The notes beneath the pieces were generated by a model that worked only from the letters and a program-made list of their open reading frames with translations, had not been told where the DNA came from and ran no database searches. Shown here in pieces: positions 10,737 through 19,890 of a DNA stretch of 64,000 nucleotides. Location: contig CAVQUX010000024.1 in assembly GCA_963716925.1 (NCBI GenBank), positions 248,001-312,000 of the forward strand, given 5' to 3'. Position numbers and translations under genes: made by a program. This DNA is from DAISKN01 sp963716925. GTDB lineage: Bacteria; Acidobacteriota; Vicinamibacteria; Marinacidobacterales; SMYC01. How positions within the stretch are numbered: the stretch's first letter is position 1; the number at the start of each line of letters is the position of its first letter.

Positions 10737-13700
10737 TCAGTTCTGCTGTCCGTCGGTCGCGGCCGGCTTCGAGGGAACGACCACCGGTGCGAGGCTCAGC
10801 CCGGCTACGATCCGATTGAGCGCCGCCACTTCCGTCGCCACGATCTCGTCGAATCGCGATCGCAGTCTCTGGAGCTCCGGTTTCAGGTCCGAGAGCCTCT
10901 CATGGGCTCCTGCGGTGGGAGGAAATTCTCCCTCCACCACGTACCCATAGAGCGACGTCAGCTGGTTGTCGATCTGCGGCGGAAAGTTGATCGGATCTTG
11001 ACCCGACGTGCTCTTCACCTGGGTTAACGACTCTTCGAGCTCCGTCAGTTTGTCTTTCGCCGATTTCACCGCGCCTTCGATCTCCTCGGTCCCGAGACCC
11101 GCCTTCTTCACGCGCTCCAGAACGGATTCCGACTGACCCTTGACGTCGCGAAGATCGCTCAGCACCGCGAACAGCGAGTCGATCTCGGTGGCGACTTCCT
11201 TCCCGAAGTCGTATTGCTCCCGGAGCTCCGCCACGGTGGCGGAAAGGTTCGGGGTCAGGGCGACCGAGAGCGGCACCGTCTGGCTCCACTCGCCGGTCGA
11301 GAGCCGCGCCTGGAAATCGCCGGGCACCACCTTCATCCCCGGCGCGCCGCCCCAGTGCACGACTCCCTTCGGAAGCTCGGGAGCTTTCTCCCGGAGATCC
11401 CATGCGAAGCGGTTGAGTCCCTTCTGCACCGGCAGCTTGGGCTCTCCTCGACGAGGTCCGAAGCGCGGGGCGGGCGCGTCATCGACCGCTTCCCCGGGCT
11501 TCCCCTGAAACGTCCGCATCACATTTCCCCCGGCGTCCAGTATCTCCAGCTTGACGTCCTTTTCCGGGAGCTCGCGGAAGTAGTAGCTCAGGGTCGCTCC
11601 CTCGACGACTCCGCCGCGATATGCCGTGCGCGGGGCGAAGAGATGAGCGTCGGCGCCGCGTACCGCGTCGTTGATCTGATGAAGGGGGCTCACGTCGTCG
11701 AGCACCCAGAAGGCGCGGCCTTGCGTCGAGACCACCAGGTCCTTTCGATGGACGCGCAGATCCGTCACCGGAGTGACCGGCAGGTTGAGCTGAAACCGCT
11801 GCCAGTGCGCTCCGTCGTCGAAAGAGACGTACAGCCCGAACTCGGTGCCGGCGTACAGAAGACCCTTCCGGTCGGGATCCTCCCGGATGGCGCGGGTGAA
11901 GCTCGTCGCCGGTATCCCGTTCTTTCCGTCGGTCAGCAAGCTCCAGCTCGCCCCGTAGTCGTTGGTCCGAAAGATATATGGCCGGAAATCGTTCTCGCGA
12001 TAGCGGTAGACGGCGATGAACGCTCTTCCCGGGTCGTGGGCCGAGAGCTCGATCACGTTCACCGTTCCTCCCCGAGGCATGTCCCTGGGCGTGATCTCTT
12101 TCCAGCTCGCCCCGGCATCCCGAGAAAGATGGACGCGTCCGTCGTCGGAGCCCGACCACAACAGGCCGCGGGTTTGAGGGGACTCCTCGAACGCGAAGAC
12201 GGTGTTGTAGACCTCCACCCCCGTACTGTCGTGGCTGATCGGCCCCCCGGCGTAGTCCTGCTGCTCGACGTTGTTGGTGGTGAGGTCGGGGCTGATCACC
12301 GTCCAGCTCTGGCCGTGGTCCCTGGACATGTGAACCACCTGCGAGGCGTGGTAGAGAACGTCCGGGTCGTGAGGAGAGAGCCGGATCGGCGCGTTCCACT
12401 GGAACCGGTACTTGAGATCGCGGGCCGCCTGTCCGAGCTGGAGCTGCGGATAATGAAGGATCTCCCGCACCTCTCCCGTCTTCCGGTTGGTGCGCTCGAT
12501 GCTCCCGCCGTAGCAGCCGGCATAGACCACGTCGGGATCGCGAGGATCGACGGCGATATGGCCGCTCTCGCAGCCGCCGACCGCGTACCAGTCGGGAACG
12601 ACGCGCCCGAAGCCCCTTCCGCCGCGCATGGGAACGGAGATCGTCGAGTTGTCCTGCTGCGCGCCGTAGACCCGGTAGGGCCAGCGTTCGTCGACGACCA
12701 GGCGGTAGATCTCCGCCGTCGCCTGGTTCTGCTGCGTGGACCAGGACTTTCCTCCATCGAACGAGACGTTCGCGCCGCCGTCGTTGGCTTCGATCATGTT
12801 GAGCGGGTCGTCGGGATTGAGCCACAGGTCGTGATTGTCCCCGTGAGGAACCTCGATGCGCTGGTCGAAGGTCTTTCCCCCGTCCACCGACTTGAAGAAG
12901 TTGACGTTCAGGCCGTACACGGTGTTCTCGTCGGCGGGGTCGGCGTAGATATGAATGTAGTACCAGGGGCGCTGCCTGAGGTTCGCGTCCCCGTTGACGC
13001 GCCGGAAGGTATCGCCTCCGTCGTCGGAGCGGTATACCCCACCCTTGTCTCCCTCGGCCTCGAGGAGGACGAAGACCCGGTTCGGATTCGCGGGCGAGAC
13101 GGCGACGCTCGACCGGCCGACGACGCCCTCGGGAAGACCGCCCTTGACCTTCTTCCAGGTATCGCCGGCGTCGGCGCTGCGATAGACGCCGTCGTTCTCG
13201 CCCCCCGACATCAGGGTCCATGGCTTCCGCTCCGCGCTCCAGGCCGACGCGAAGAGGTTCCGCGGGTTCGACGGATCCATCGAGAGGTCGACGACACCCG
13301 TCTTGTCGCTCACGTAAAGGACCTTCTCCCAGCTCTTGCCTCCGTCCTTCGAGCGAAAGACTCCGCGCTCTTCGCTCGGCCCGAAGATGTGCCCCAGCGC
13401 GGCGACGTACACCAGTTCCGCATCGCGCGGGTGAACGCGGATCTTGCCGATCTGCCCCGCCTGGCGAAGACCGATGTGCTTCCAGGTCTTGCCCGCGTCG
13501 GTGGACTTGTAGACGCCGTCGCCTACGGAGATGTTCCCGCGCGGACAGGCCGAGCCCGTTCCCACGTAGACCACGTTCGGATCCGACGGCGCGACGGCGA
13601 TGGCGCCGATGGCGCCCACGCCGAGGAAGCCGTCGGTCACGTTCGTCCAGGTGTTCCCGGCATCGAGGGTCTTGAACAGGCCGCCCCCGGTGCCGCCGAA

Positions 13701-13916
13701 GTAGTAGACGAGCGGCTGCCCCGGGACGCCGGTGACCGCGGTCGATCGCCCGCCGCGGGAGAATCCGACGTCGCGGAACTTCAAGCCGGAAAGGAGCGAC
13801 GGATCGACCTTGACGTTCGCCGGATCCTCGACGTAGTCGTTGTAGCTTCCCTGCCCCCGGACGAGGCCGGCGCCGGAGGTCACGAGGAACGCGGTGACGA
13901 GTGCGAGGGTTCTCAT
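10737..13916 (-). CDS. large exported BNR/sortilin (VPS10)-type beta-propeller protein
   Basis: 1059 residues with a signal peptide (MRTLALVTAFLVTSGAGLVRG). Repeated Asp-box motifs such as STDAGKTWKHIG, SKDGGKSWEKVL, SADAGDTWKKV and SDDGGDTFRRV build one or two large propellers of the VPS10/xyloglucanase-like type. The last 330 residues hold a beta-sandwich-like part and a coiled helical region. Such proteins are often labelled glycosyl hydrolase, but no catalytic residues can be assigned here; carbohydrate or protein binding is equally possible. The ATG overlaps the stop of the upstream phosphatase gene by 4 bases, so the two are co-transcribed. Confidence 0.88.
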   Translation of the reverse strand: MRTLALVTAFLVTSGAGLVRGQGSYNDYVEDPANVKVDPSLLSGLKFRDVGFSRGGRSTAVTGVPGQPLVYYFGGTGGGLFKTLDAGNTWTNVTDGFLGVGAIGAIAVAPSDPNVVYVGTGSACPRGNISVGDGVYKSTDAGKTWKHIGLRQAGQIGKIRVHPRDAELVYVAALGHIFGPSEERGVFRSKDGGKSWEKVLYVSDKTGVVDLSMDPSNPRNLFASAWSAERKPWTLMSGGENDGVYRSADAGDTWKKVKGGLPEGVVGRSSVAVSPANPNRVFVLLEAEGDKGGVYRSDDGGDTFRRVNGDANLRQRPWYYIHIYADPADENTVYGLNVNFFKSVDGGKTFDQRIEVPHGDNHDLWLNPDDPLNMIEANDGGANVSFDGGKSWSTQQNQATAEIYRLVVDERWPYRVYGAQQDNSTISVPMRGGRGFGRVVPDWYAVGGCESGHIAVDPRDPDVVYAGCYGGSIERTNRKTGEVREILHYPQLQLGQAARDLKYRFQWNAPIRLSPHDPDVLYHASQVVHMSRDHGQSWTVISPDLTTNNVEQQDYAGGPISHDSTGVEVYNTVFAFEESPQTRGLLWSGSDDGRVHLSRDAGASWKEITPRDMPRGGTVNVIELSAHDPGRAFIAVYRYRENDFRPYIFRTNDYGASWSLLTDGKNGIPATSFTRAIREDPDRKGLLYAGTEFGLYVSFDDGAHWQRFQLNLPVTPVTDLRVHRKDLVVSTQGRAFWVLDDVSPLHQINDAVRGADAHLFAPRTAYRGGVVEGATLSYYFRELPEKDVKLEILDAGGNVMRTFQGKPGEAVDDAPAPRFGPRRGEPKLPVQKGLNRFAWDLREKAPELPKGVVHWGGAPGMKVVPGDFQARLSTGEWSQTVPLSVALTPNLSATVAELREQYDFGKEVATEIDSLFAVLSDLRDVKGQSESVLERVKKAGLGTEEIEGAVKSAKDKLTELEESLTQVKSTSGQDPINFPPQIDNQLTSLYGYVVEGEFPPTAGAHERLSDLKPELQRLRSRFDEIVATEVAALNRIVAGLSLAPVVVPSKPAATDGQQN

Positions 13917-14419
13917 TTCGATACTCCTGTCGTGAATCGCAGCAGGGTGGTCGACGTCTTTCCGTCGTCGGCCAGAGTGAGGATGTACAGCCGATCGTAT
14001 TCGTCGGAGGCGATCGGAGCTCCCGGATCGCCGCCCAGGAGCTGAACCAGCTCGGGAGTGGTGTCGCTGTGGCCGACGATGAGCGCTCTTCCGCCTCGAG
14101 CGCGCAGTTCCTTCGCGAAGGCCGGAAGGCCGTCTCCGTCATAGAGCTCGACGGGCTTCGCAATCGCCTCCGCCGCAGGTCTCGCGGTCTCGCGCGTGCG
14201 CGCGTAGTCGGTGCTGTAAACCGTCCCGATCCCCGCGTCCTTCAGGATGGCCGCGAGGGTGCGCGCCCGGCTCCGACCCGCGTCGCTCAGCTCCGCGTCG
14301 CGGCTCTCGTCGACCTTCTCCCCGTGCCGTACGAGCACGAGCACGGTCTCGGCGCGGGCGGAACAGACGAGCCCCAGGAGGACGAACGCGGCGGTCGCCG
14401 CTCGAAACGCGGTTTTCAT
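13913..14419 (-). CDS. exported histidine-phosphatase superfamily protein (SixA/phosphoglycerate mutase fold)
   Basis: 168 residues with a signal peptide (FRAATAAFVLLGLVCSARA). The catalytic RHG motif is VLVLVRHGEK, and the second conserved His is in ALIVGHSDT; further conserved parts are LSDAGRSRARTLA and YSTDYARTRETA. The enzyme would dephosphorylate a small periplasmic substrate or phosphoprotein. A TAGAAT box 6 bases upstream of the ATG suggests it starts a leaderless two-gene transcript with the BNR protein. Confidence 0.9.
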   Translation of the reverse strand: MKTAFRAATAAFVLLGLVCSARAETVLVLVRHGEKVDESRDAELSDAGRSRARTLAAILKDAGIGTVYSTDYARTRETARPAAEAIAKPVELYDGDGLPAFAKELRARGGRALIVGHSDTTPELVQLLGGDPGAPIASDEYDRLYILTLADDGKTSTTLLRFTTGVSK

Positions 14420-14425
14420 TGGGTC

Positions 14426-14431
14426 ATTCTA
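14426..14431 (-). promoter_or_regulatory. -10 element (TAGAAT) for a leaderless start
   Basis: Minus-strand TAGAAT, then GACCCA, then the ATG of the histidine phosphatase at 14419: the same 6-base gap seen elsewhere. The -35 is weak (TTTCTT region upstream). Confidence 0.5.
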
Positions 14432-14436
14432 TCGCG

Positions 14437-15342
14437 CTACCGCAGCTCGGGAAGAAACGCGGAAGGCTCGGGCTCCCCGATGAACGTGCTCTTCGGAAGG
14501 CCGCGGGTGATCGCCCAGCGGTGGAGCCAGGTGATCCCTCCGGGCCCGATGTAGGTATCCGGGAGCGAGAACGCCGGATCGAGGAGCGCTTGCTCGAGGG
14601 TTACGTAGCGATAGCCTCTTTGCGCCAGGACGTCGAGCAGCCGCCCGAGGCCGTCGGCGTTCAGCGAGTTCGCGTGAAGAAGGAGGATCTGGGGCGGCTC
14701 GTAACCGACGATTGCCCGGGACTGACCCTCGTAGTACTCGATCACCGCGGACATGTACCCGACGTACGCGTCCAGCACCCGGCCCCTCTCCCCTTCTCCG
14801 GCGGTGTCGTAGACGCGCGCGAACAGGTAGTCGTAGTTGTCGATGGTGACCGGAGCCACACGGTATCCGCGCTGCGCGAGGAAGGATTCGAAGGCCGTCC
14901 TCGCCCCGAGGTCGGTCCCGGCGTGAAGGAACGGATGCCGGAAGTAGCGCGGCACGGCGCCCCGCAGCGCCAGGAGACGCCTCGTCACGATTTCTCCGCG
15001 AAGCACGTCTTGCTGGAATTCCTCGAGGGAGGTGCCATGGAGATCGGCGTGGGAGTAGGTGTGGTTCCCGAGATCCGCTCCCGCCTCGAGCCAGAGAGCG
15101 AGGAGCGCTACCCTCTCGGGGTCTTCGTTCTCCCCGTCGTAGAGCTTCCCCTCGTTCACGAAACCGATGGCGGGGACGTCCCGCGTGCGAAGGTGCCCGA
15201 GGAGCTTCCCGGTCCGCGCGCGGACCTCGTCCTTCGGAAGAGGGCTCTCCGAGACGAACGGGAGATCGTCGATGGTGATCGCGACCCGACGCGTCTCGGC
15301 GGAGTGGAGTGCTTCGAGCGCGACGAGAAGAAGGTACGACAC
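14437..15342 (-). CDS. polysaccharide deacetylase family protein (NodB fold)
   Basis: 301 residues. The NodB motifs are present: the catalytic Asp pair in AITIDDLP near the N-terminus, the metal-binding HTYSHADLH motif, the RHPFLHAG stretch, and the late LLLHANSLNADGL. Such enzymes remove N-acetyl groups from peptidoglycan or other glycans. The first dozen residues (MSYLLLVALEALHSAE) could be a weak signal peptide. A GTG start with TAGCAT 6 bases upstream marks it as a probable leaderless gene. Confidence 0.88.
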   Translation of the reverse strand: MSYLLLVALEALHSAETRRVAITIDDLPFVSESPLPKDEVRARTGKLLGHLRTRDVPAIGFVNEGKLYDGENEDPERVALLALWLEAGADLGNHTYSHADLHGTSLEEFQQDVLRGEIVTRRLLALRGAVPRYFRHPFLHAGTDLGARTAFESFLAQRGYRVAPVTIDNYDYLFARVYDTAGEGERGRVLDAYVGYMSAVIEYYEGQSRAIVGYEPPQILLLHANSLNADGLGRLLDVLAQRGYRYVTLEQALLDPAFSLPDTYIGPGGITWLHRWAITRGLPKSTFIGEPEPSAFLPELR

Positions 15343-15348
15343 CGGGGG

Positions 15349-15354
15349 ATGCTA
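15349..15354 (-). promoter_or_regulatory. -10 element (TAGCAT) for a leaderless start
   Basis: Minus-strand TAGCAT, then CCCCCG (6 bases), then the GTG at 15342. A TTTCCG that could act as -35 is 17 bases further upstream. Confidence 0.45.
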
Positions 15355-15356
15355 GC

Positions 15357-16325
15357 TCAGGCCCGGTCGTCCGGAAAGGCGAGGACCGAGTCGATGCCGC
15401 CGGCGTCGGCTGCGATCATGACCAGGCGGTCGAACCCCAGGGCGACGCCGGCGCAAGGAGGAAGGCCACGATCGAGGGCGGCGATCATCTTCTCGTCGAT
15501 CGGCACTTCGGCGCGGCCCAGGGTCCTCCGTAGCTCGAGATCGGCGACGAATCTCTGGCGCTGCTCGAAGGCCTCGGTGAGCTCGTGATATCCGTTCGCG
15601 AGCTCCAGCCCTCGGACGAAGACCTCGAACCTCTCGGCGACGTCGGGCTCCTCCCCCTCCCCTTTCCGGACGCGCGCCAGCGCCTTGAGATCGAGGGGGA
15701 AGTCGAAGAGGAAATGCGGCCGCTCGATCCCGAGATGGGGCTCGACGGCTTCCGCCATCAGGAGGTGAAGCCAGTCCTCGCGGGAAAATCCGGCGGACGA
15801 GAAGGGCCGGAGCCCGAGCGCGTCGGCTCTCGCCTCGAGCTCGCCGGAATCCGCCGCGTGGGGATCGGCTCCGACCCACCTCCCGAACGCTTCGGCGTAC
15901 GGCTCCCGAATGGAGGGGGCGCTTCCCAGAACTTCCTGGAGGAACGCGTCCACTTCGTCCATGAGGCCCTGGTGATCCAGACCCGGGCGGTACCACTCGA
16001 GAAGGGTGAACTCGGGGTTGTGGCGAGCGCCGCTCTCACCGTCGCGGAACACCCGGGCGACCTGGTAGATGGGTCCCGAGCCCGCGGCGAGCAGGCGCTT
16101 CATGAAGAGCTCCGGTGAGGTCTGGAGGAAGCGCGAGCTTCCGCTGACCGAAGTGCGAAGGCTCTCGATATGGGGATCGGTCGCGGTCGACGATCCCAGG
16201 ATCGGGGTCTCTACCTCGAGGATGCCCCGCCGGGCGAAGAACTCTCGCGCGCGGGTGAGGAGCCGCGCCCTGAGCCGGAGCGCCGCCGGGGTGGCGGTCG
16301 GCTCCCAGCTCGCGCCTCCGGTCAC
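15357..16325 (-). CDS. epmA: elongation factor P--(R)-beta-lysine ligase
   Basis: 322 residues, the length of EpmA (GenX/PoxA), a truncated class II lysyl-tRNA synthetase paralogue without the anticodon domain. Class II motifs are visible: motif 1 around FFARRGILEVETPIL, motif 2 in ARVFRDGESGARHNPEFTLL, motif 3 in GVALGFDRLVM. EpmA attaches beta-lysine to a conserved Lys of EF-P, which relieves stalling at polyproline. It lies 4 bases downstream of efp on the same strand, which strongly supports EpmA over a tRNA synthetase. The aminomutase EpmB is not in the window. Confidence 0.95.
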   Translation of the reverse strand: MTGGASWEPTATPAALRLRARLLTRAREFFARRGILEVETPILGSSTATDPHIESLRTSVSGSSRFLQTSPELFMKRLLAAGSGPIYQVARVFRDGESGARHNPEFTLLEWYRPGLDHQGLMDEVDAFLQEVLGSAPSIREPYAEAFGRWVGADPHAADSGELEARADALGLRPFSSAGFSREDWLHLLMAEAVEPHLGIERPHFLFDFPLDLKALARVRKGEGEEPDVAERFEVFVRGLELANGYHELTEAFEQRQRFVADLELRRTLGRAEVPIDEKMIAALDRGLPPCAGVALGFDRLVMIAADAGGIDSVLAFPDDRA

Positions 16326-16329
16326 CCGG

Positions 16330-16899
16330 TCACTTCACGCGGCCCACGTACTCGCCAGTGCGGGTGTCCAGCTTGAGCTTCTCGCCCACCTCGATGAAGA
16401 GCGGAACCCGCACCACCGCGCCCGTCTCGAGCTTCGCCGTCTTCCCGCCGGTTCCCGCGGTGTCGCCGCGGATGCCGGGCTCGGTCTCTACCACCTCGAG
16501 CTCGACGAACATCGGAGGGGTCACCTGCAGGACGATGTTGTCGTGAAGCGTAACCACGCACTCGGCGTTCTCCTTCAGCCAGAGAGCGGCGTCGCCCACG
16601 GACTCCGCGGACGCCTGGTGCTGCTCGTAGGATTTGGGATCCATGAAGTGCCAGTACTCGCCGTCCTTGTATAGGTACTGCATCGCCGTTTCCACGATGT
16701 CGGCGCCTTCGATCGTCTCTCCCGACTTGAACGTCCTCTCGAGCACCCGGTTGGTCTTCAGGTTGCGGAGCTTCACCCGCGTGAACGCCTGGCCTTTGCC
16801 GGGCTTCACGAACTCCGCCTCGGTGATCACGCAGGGGTCGTTGTCCAGGGTCACCTTGAGCCCCGAGCGAAATTGATTCGTGCTGTACGTCGTTGACAT
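16330..16899 (-). CDS. efp: elongation factor P
   Basis: 189 residues with all three EF-P domains. The modifiable tip loop reads PGKGQAF with Lys near residue 35, the type modified by beta-lysylation, in agreement with the adjacent epmA. The C-terminal part has TGAVVRVPLFIEVGEKLKLD. EF-P promotes peptide-bond formation at consecutive prolines. The ATG at 16899 has TAGAAT 6 bases upstream and no ribosome-binding site. The gene is divergent from a PadR regulator, with 18 bases between start codons. Confidence 0.97.
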   Translation of the reverse strand: MSTTYSTNQFRSGLKVTLDNDPCVITEAEFVKPGKGQAFTRVKLRNLKTNRVLERTFKSGETIEGADIVETAMQYLYKDGEYWHFMDPKSYEQHQASAESVGDAALWLKENAECVVTLHDNIVLQVTPPMFVELEVVETEPGIRGDTAGTGGKTAKLETGAVVRVPLFIEVGEKLKLDTRTGEYVGRVK

Positions 16900-16922
16900 G
16901 GGATAATTCTACACGCCATGTC
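16895..16922. promoter_or_regulatory. inverted repeat spanning both start codons of efp and padR
   Basis: GACATGG (16895-16901) and CCATGTC (16916-16922) are perfect 7-base arms 14 bases apart, each containing the start codon of one divergent gene. It could be a PadR operator, or simply result from both genes beginning ATGTC. Low confidence as a site. Confidence 0.3.
16906..16911 (-). promoter_or_regulatory. extended -10 element (TAGAAT) for efp
   Basis: Minus-strand TGTAGAAT, then TATCCC (6 bases), then the ATG of efp at 16899. This predicts a leaderless efp mRNA. Confidence 0.5.
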
Positions 16923-17265
16923 CAACGAAGCGAAGGCGCAGTCGAAGAGCGACCTGCTCCAGGGAACTCTCGACATGCTCATTCTGAAGACCCTGTCCCT
17001 CGAGCCGGTCCACGGCTGGGGCATCGCCCAGCGCATCCAGCAGATCTCGAAAGACGTTCTGCAGGTGAACCAGGGCTCGCTGTACCCGGCGCTGCAGAGG
17101 CTCGAGATCGCGGGATGGATCGCCTCCGAGTGGGGCGCCTCCGAGAACAACCGGCGGGCCAAGTTCTACAAGCTCACGGCCACGGGAAGGCGTCATCTGA
17201 AGGATGAGACGGAGAACTGGAACCGGCTCTCCGACGCCGTGGCGCGCATCCTCGCTACCAGCTGA
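16918..17265 (+). CDS. PadR-family transcriptional regulator
   Basis: 115 residues with the PadR winged helix: SKSDLLQGTLDMLILKTLS, VHGWGIAQRIQ, QGSLYPALQRLEIAGWI and NNRRAKFYKLTATG. The short C-terminal dimerisation helix is typical of the subgroup that precedes ADOP permeases. It lies 23 bases upstream of the permease gene, so the pair is probably one transcript, and PadR most likely represses its own operon. The ligand is unknown. Confidence 0.93.
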   Translation: MSNEAKAQSKSDLLQGTLDMLILKTLSLEPVHGWGIAQRIQQISKDVLQVNQGSLYPALQRLEIAGWIASEWGASENNRRAKFYKLTATGRRHLKDETENWNRLSDAVARILATS

Positions 17266-17288
17266 AGGCCCTGAAGGCCCTGAAAGGA
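17262..17288 (+). repeat. three tandem 9-base units before the permease start
   Basis: CTGAAGGCC occurs at 17262-17270 and 17271-17279, followed by a diverged copy CTGAAAGGA at 17280-17288 that abuts the ATG. The first copy overlaps the PadR stop codon. Slippage here would change spacing between the two genes. Confidence 0.6.
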
Positions 17289-19890
17289 ATGTTCAGCCTC
17301 TACCGCCGACTCGGCGCGCTGCTCGCTCGGCGGCGATTCGAGCGCGACCTCGACGAGGAGCTCCGCTTCCATCTGGAGATGGAGATCGGAAGGAACGTCG
17401 CGAGAGGGATGGACCCCGTCGAGGCCCGCTACGCCGCGGAGCGCGATTTCGGCGGCACGGTGCGCGTCAAGGAGGAGGTTCGCGCGCTACGAGGTCTCGC
17501 CCTCGTCGATTCACTCACCGAGGACGCTCGCTCCGCGGTCCGCGTTCTGCGGCGCTCGCCGGGTTTCACCTTCGTCGTGGTCGCGACCCTCGCCCTCGGC
17601 GTGGGCGTGAACACCGCGATCTTCAGCGTCGTGAAGGACGTGCTCCTCCAGCCGCTTCCCTACGCCGACGCGTCCCGTGTGGTTCTGATCGATCGGAGGG
17701 CCTCGGCGACCGGAAGTGACCTTTCCCCTCTTTCCCCATTGGCGCTCTCCGTTCCGGAGCTCGATTTCTATCGAACGGCGAGCCGAACTCTCGAGTCCAT
17801 GGTCGAGTACCACTCGATGCCCTTCACCCTCCTGGGGGACGGCGTCCCGGAGAGAGTCGACACCGGAGTCGTCTCCGCCGGCTTCTTCGACGTGCTGAAG
17901 GTGCGGCCGATTCTGGGCCGGACGTTCCTTCCGGGAGAGGACGCGGTCGGAGCCGAGCCGGTACTGGTCCTGAGCTACGAGTACTGGCAGCGCCGGTACC
18001 GCGGCGACCCGGCGGTGGTCGGGCGGATTCTCGAGATGAACGATTGGTCTCACCGCGTCGTGGGAGTCCTCCCTCCGCTTCCCCGATTCCCAGAGCCCAA
18101 CGACGTGTTCATGCCGATCTCCTCCTGTCCCTTTCGCTCGGCGCCGGCGATGTCGACGAGCTTCTCCTCTCGAATGGTGGGAGCACTCGCGCGCCTCCGA
18201 CCCGGAGCGAGCGTCGAGACCGCTTCCGACGAGATCGCCGCCATCGCCGCGCGGCTCCGGATCGAGCGGCCCGAGGCCTATCGCGATATCGAGACGCAAC
18301 AGATCTCGGCCGTGCCCCTCACCGAGGCGCTTACCCGGCGGGCCCGTCCGGCGCTCCTCCTGCTCCTCGCGACCGCGGGATTCGTTCTCCTCATCGCCTG
18401 CTCGAACATCGCCAACCTCCACCTCGCCGAGCTCTCCGGCCGGAGCCGCGAGCTCGCGCTTCGGACCGCCATCGGCGCCGGCCGCGTCCGACTCGTGAGG
18501 CCGCTCCTCGCCGAGTCTCTCCTGCTGGGCCTCGGCGGCGCTCTTCTGGGCATCGTCCTCGCATGGGCCGTCTCCGGCGTCCTGGTGGCTCTCGCCGAGC
18601 GGCTCACACCGCGGGATCTCGCGGGCGGCCTGGATGCCAGCTCTCTCGCGTTCGGATTCGGCCTCGCGATCGCGGCGGGGCTCGGCGCGGGAGCGTTCCC
18701 GGCGATCCTCGCCACACGCGGGCGTCCCGCGCCGGAGGCTCTCCGTGTTCGCTCCGGACTCGTCGTCGCGCAGCTCGCGGTCTCGCTCGTTCTCCTGGCC
18801 GGAGCCGGTCTCACGCTCCGGAGCCTCTACCGGCTGGAACGCGTCGAGACGGGATTCGAGACCGAGCGGGTGCTCACGATGCACCTCGATTCTCGACTGG
18901 CACCGGTACCGGCGTTCGGACGCCATCCGCGGCTTCCAAGCGAAGCTCCTCGCGGAGCTCGAGGCGATGCCGGGAGTCTCGACCGCAGCCCTGGGCCGCA
19001 CCGTGCCGCTCGGCGGTCGCGAAGGCCCCGATCCCGAGCGCGTCCTGACGGACGACGGACGGAGGTCATTCCTCGACGCCCACGCGGTGAGTCCCGGCTA
19101 CTTCCGGGCCATCGGCGCTCCGATCGTTCAGGGCCGAACGTTCACGAAGGAAGACGACGCTCGGTCGGCCCCGGTCGCGATCGTGAGCCGGTCTGCGGCG
19201 TCGAAGATCGGCGCGGGGAAATCGATCTCCTGGGCGGGAAAACGATACTCGATCGTCGGCATCGTGGGAGACGTCCGCCAGTACGGGCTCGAGCTCGAAG
19301 CCCAGCCCTCCGTCTATTTCCCGCTCGCGCAGGTTCCGCTGCGGGTAACGGACCTCGTGGTGCGCACGGAAGCCGACCCCCGCGCCCTGACGGAAGCGAT
19401 CGAGAGCTCGGTCCATGCAATCGACCCGGCACAGGCCGTCGCCTACGTGAGCACCCTCGAGGACGCTCGACGGGAATCGGTCGCCGCCCCCCGGATTCTG
19501 GCGACGCTTTTGTCCGCGTTCGCCGCCCTCGCCCTCGCCATTACCGCGGTCGGCCTCGGGGGCTCGCTCGCGCTCGTCGTCAGCCGCCGCGCGCGGGAGA
19601 TCGGAATCCGCCTCGCTCTCGGGGCAGCGCCGAAGGACGTCTTCCGCATGGTCCTCCGGCAGGGACTCGGCCTGCTCCTCGCAGGCCTCGCTTTCGGGCT
19701 TCCGCCGGCCTTCGCGCTCGCGGGACTCCTCTCCGGACAGCTCTTCGGGATCGAGCCCCATGATCCGCCTACGTTCGCCATGGTCGTGCTGCTCCTGGCA
19801 CTAGTCTCGGTAGCGGCCTCGCTCGTTCCAGCGCGCCAGGCCGTGGGCATCGACCCGGTGGCGACGATCCGGATGGAGGGGGACTGCTAG
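17289..19890 (+). CDS. ADOP/MacB-like ABC transporter permease, frameshifted
   Basis: Two frames together encode a full permease. The first (17289 to about 18900) has the N-terminal ADOP segment (FERDLDEELRFHLEMEIGRN), helix 1 (FVVVATLALGVGVNTAIFSVV), a periplasmic domain and FtsX-like helices. The second, one base ahead, runs from about 18900 to 19890 with AIRGFQAKLLAELEAMPGV through the last helices and ending VPARQAVGIDPVATIRMEG. The shift lies within about 18890-18915, near ctggcaccggtaccgg, and equals one extra base or two missing. Protein similarity continues smoothly across it, so this is either a recent mutation or an assembly error. No cognate ATPase gene is adjacent. Confidence 0.85.

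Noticed and set aside
10737..13916. Calling the BNR giant a glycosyl hydrolase
   Set aside because: Asp-box propellers alone do not prove catalysis and no active-site residues could be assigned.
11214..14045. Very long plus-strand ORF opposite the BNR gene
   Set aside because: Antisense shadow of a high-GC gene; composition rich in Arg, Val and Asp, no recognisable domain.
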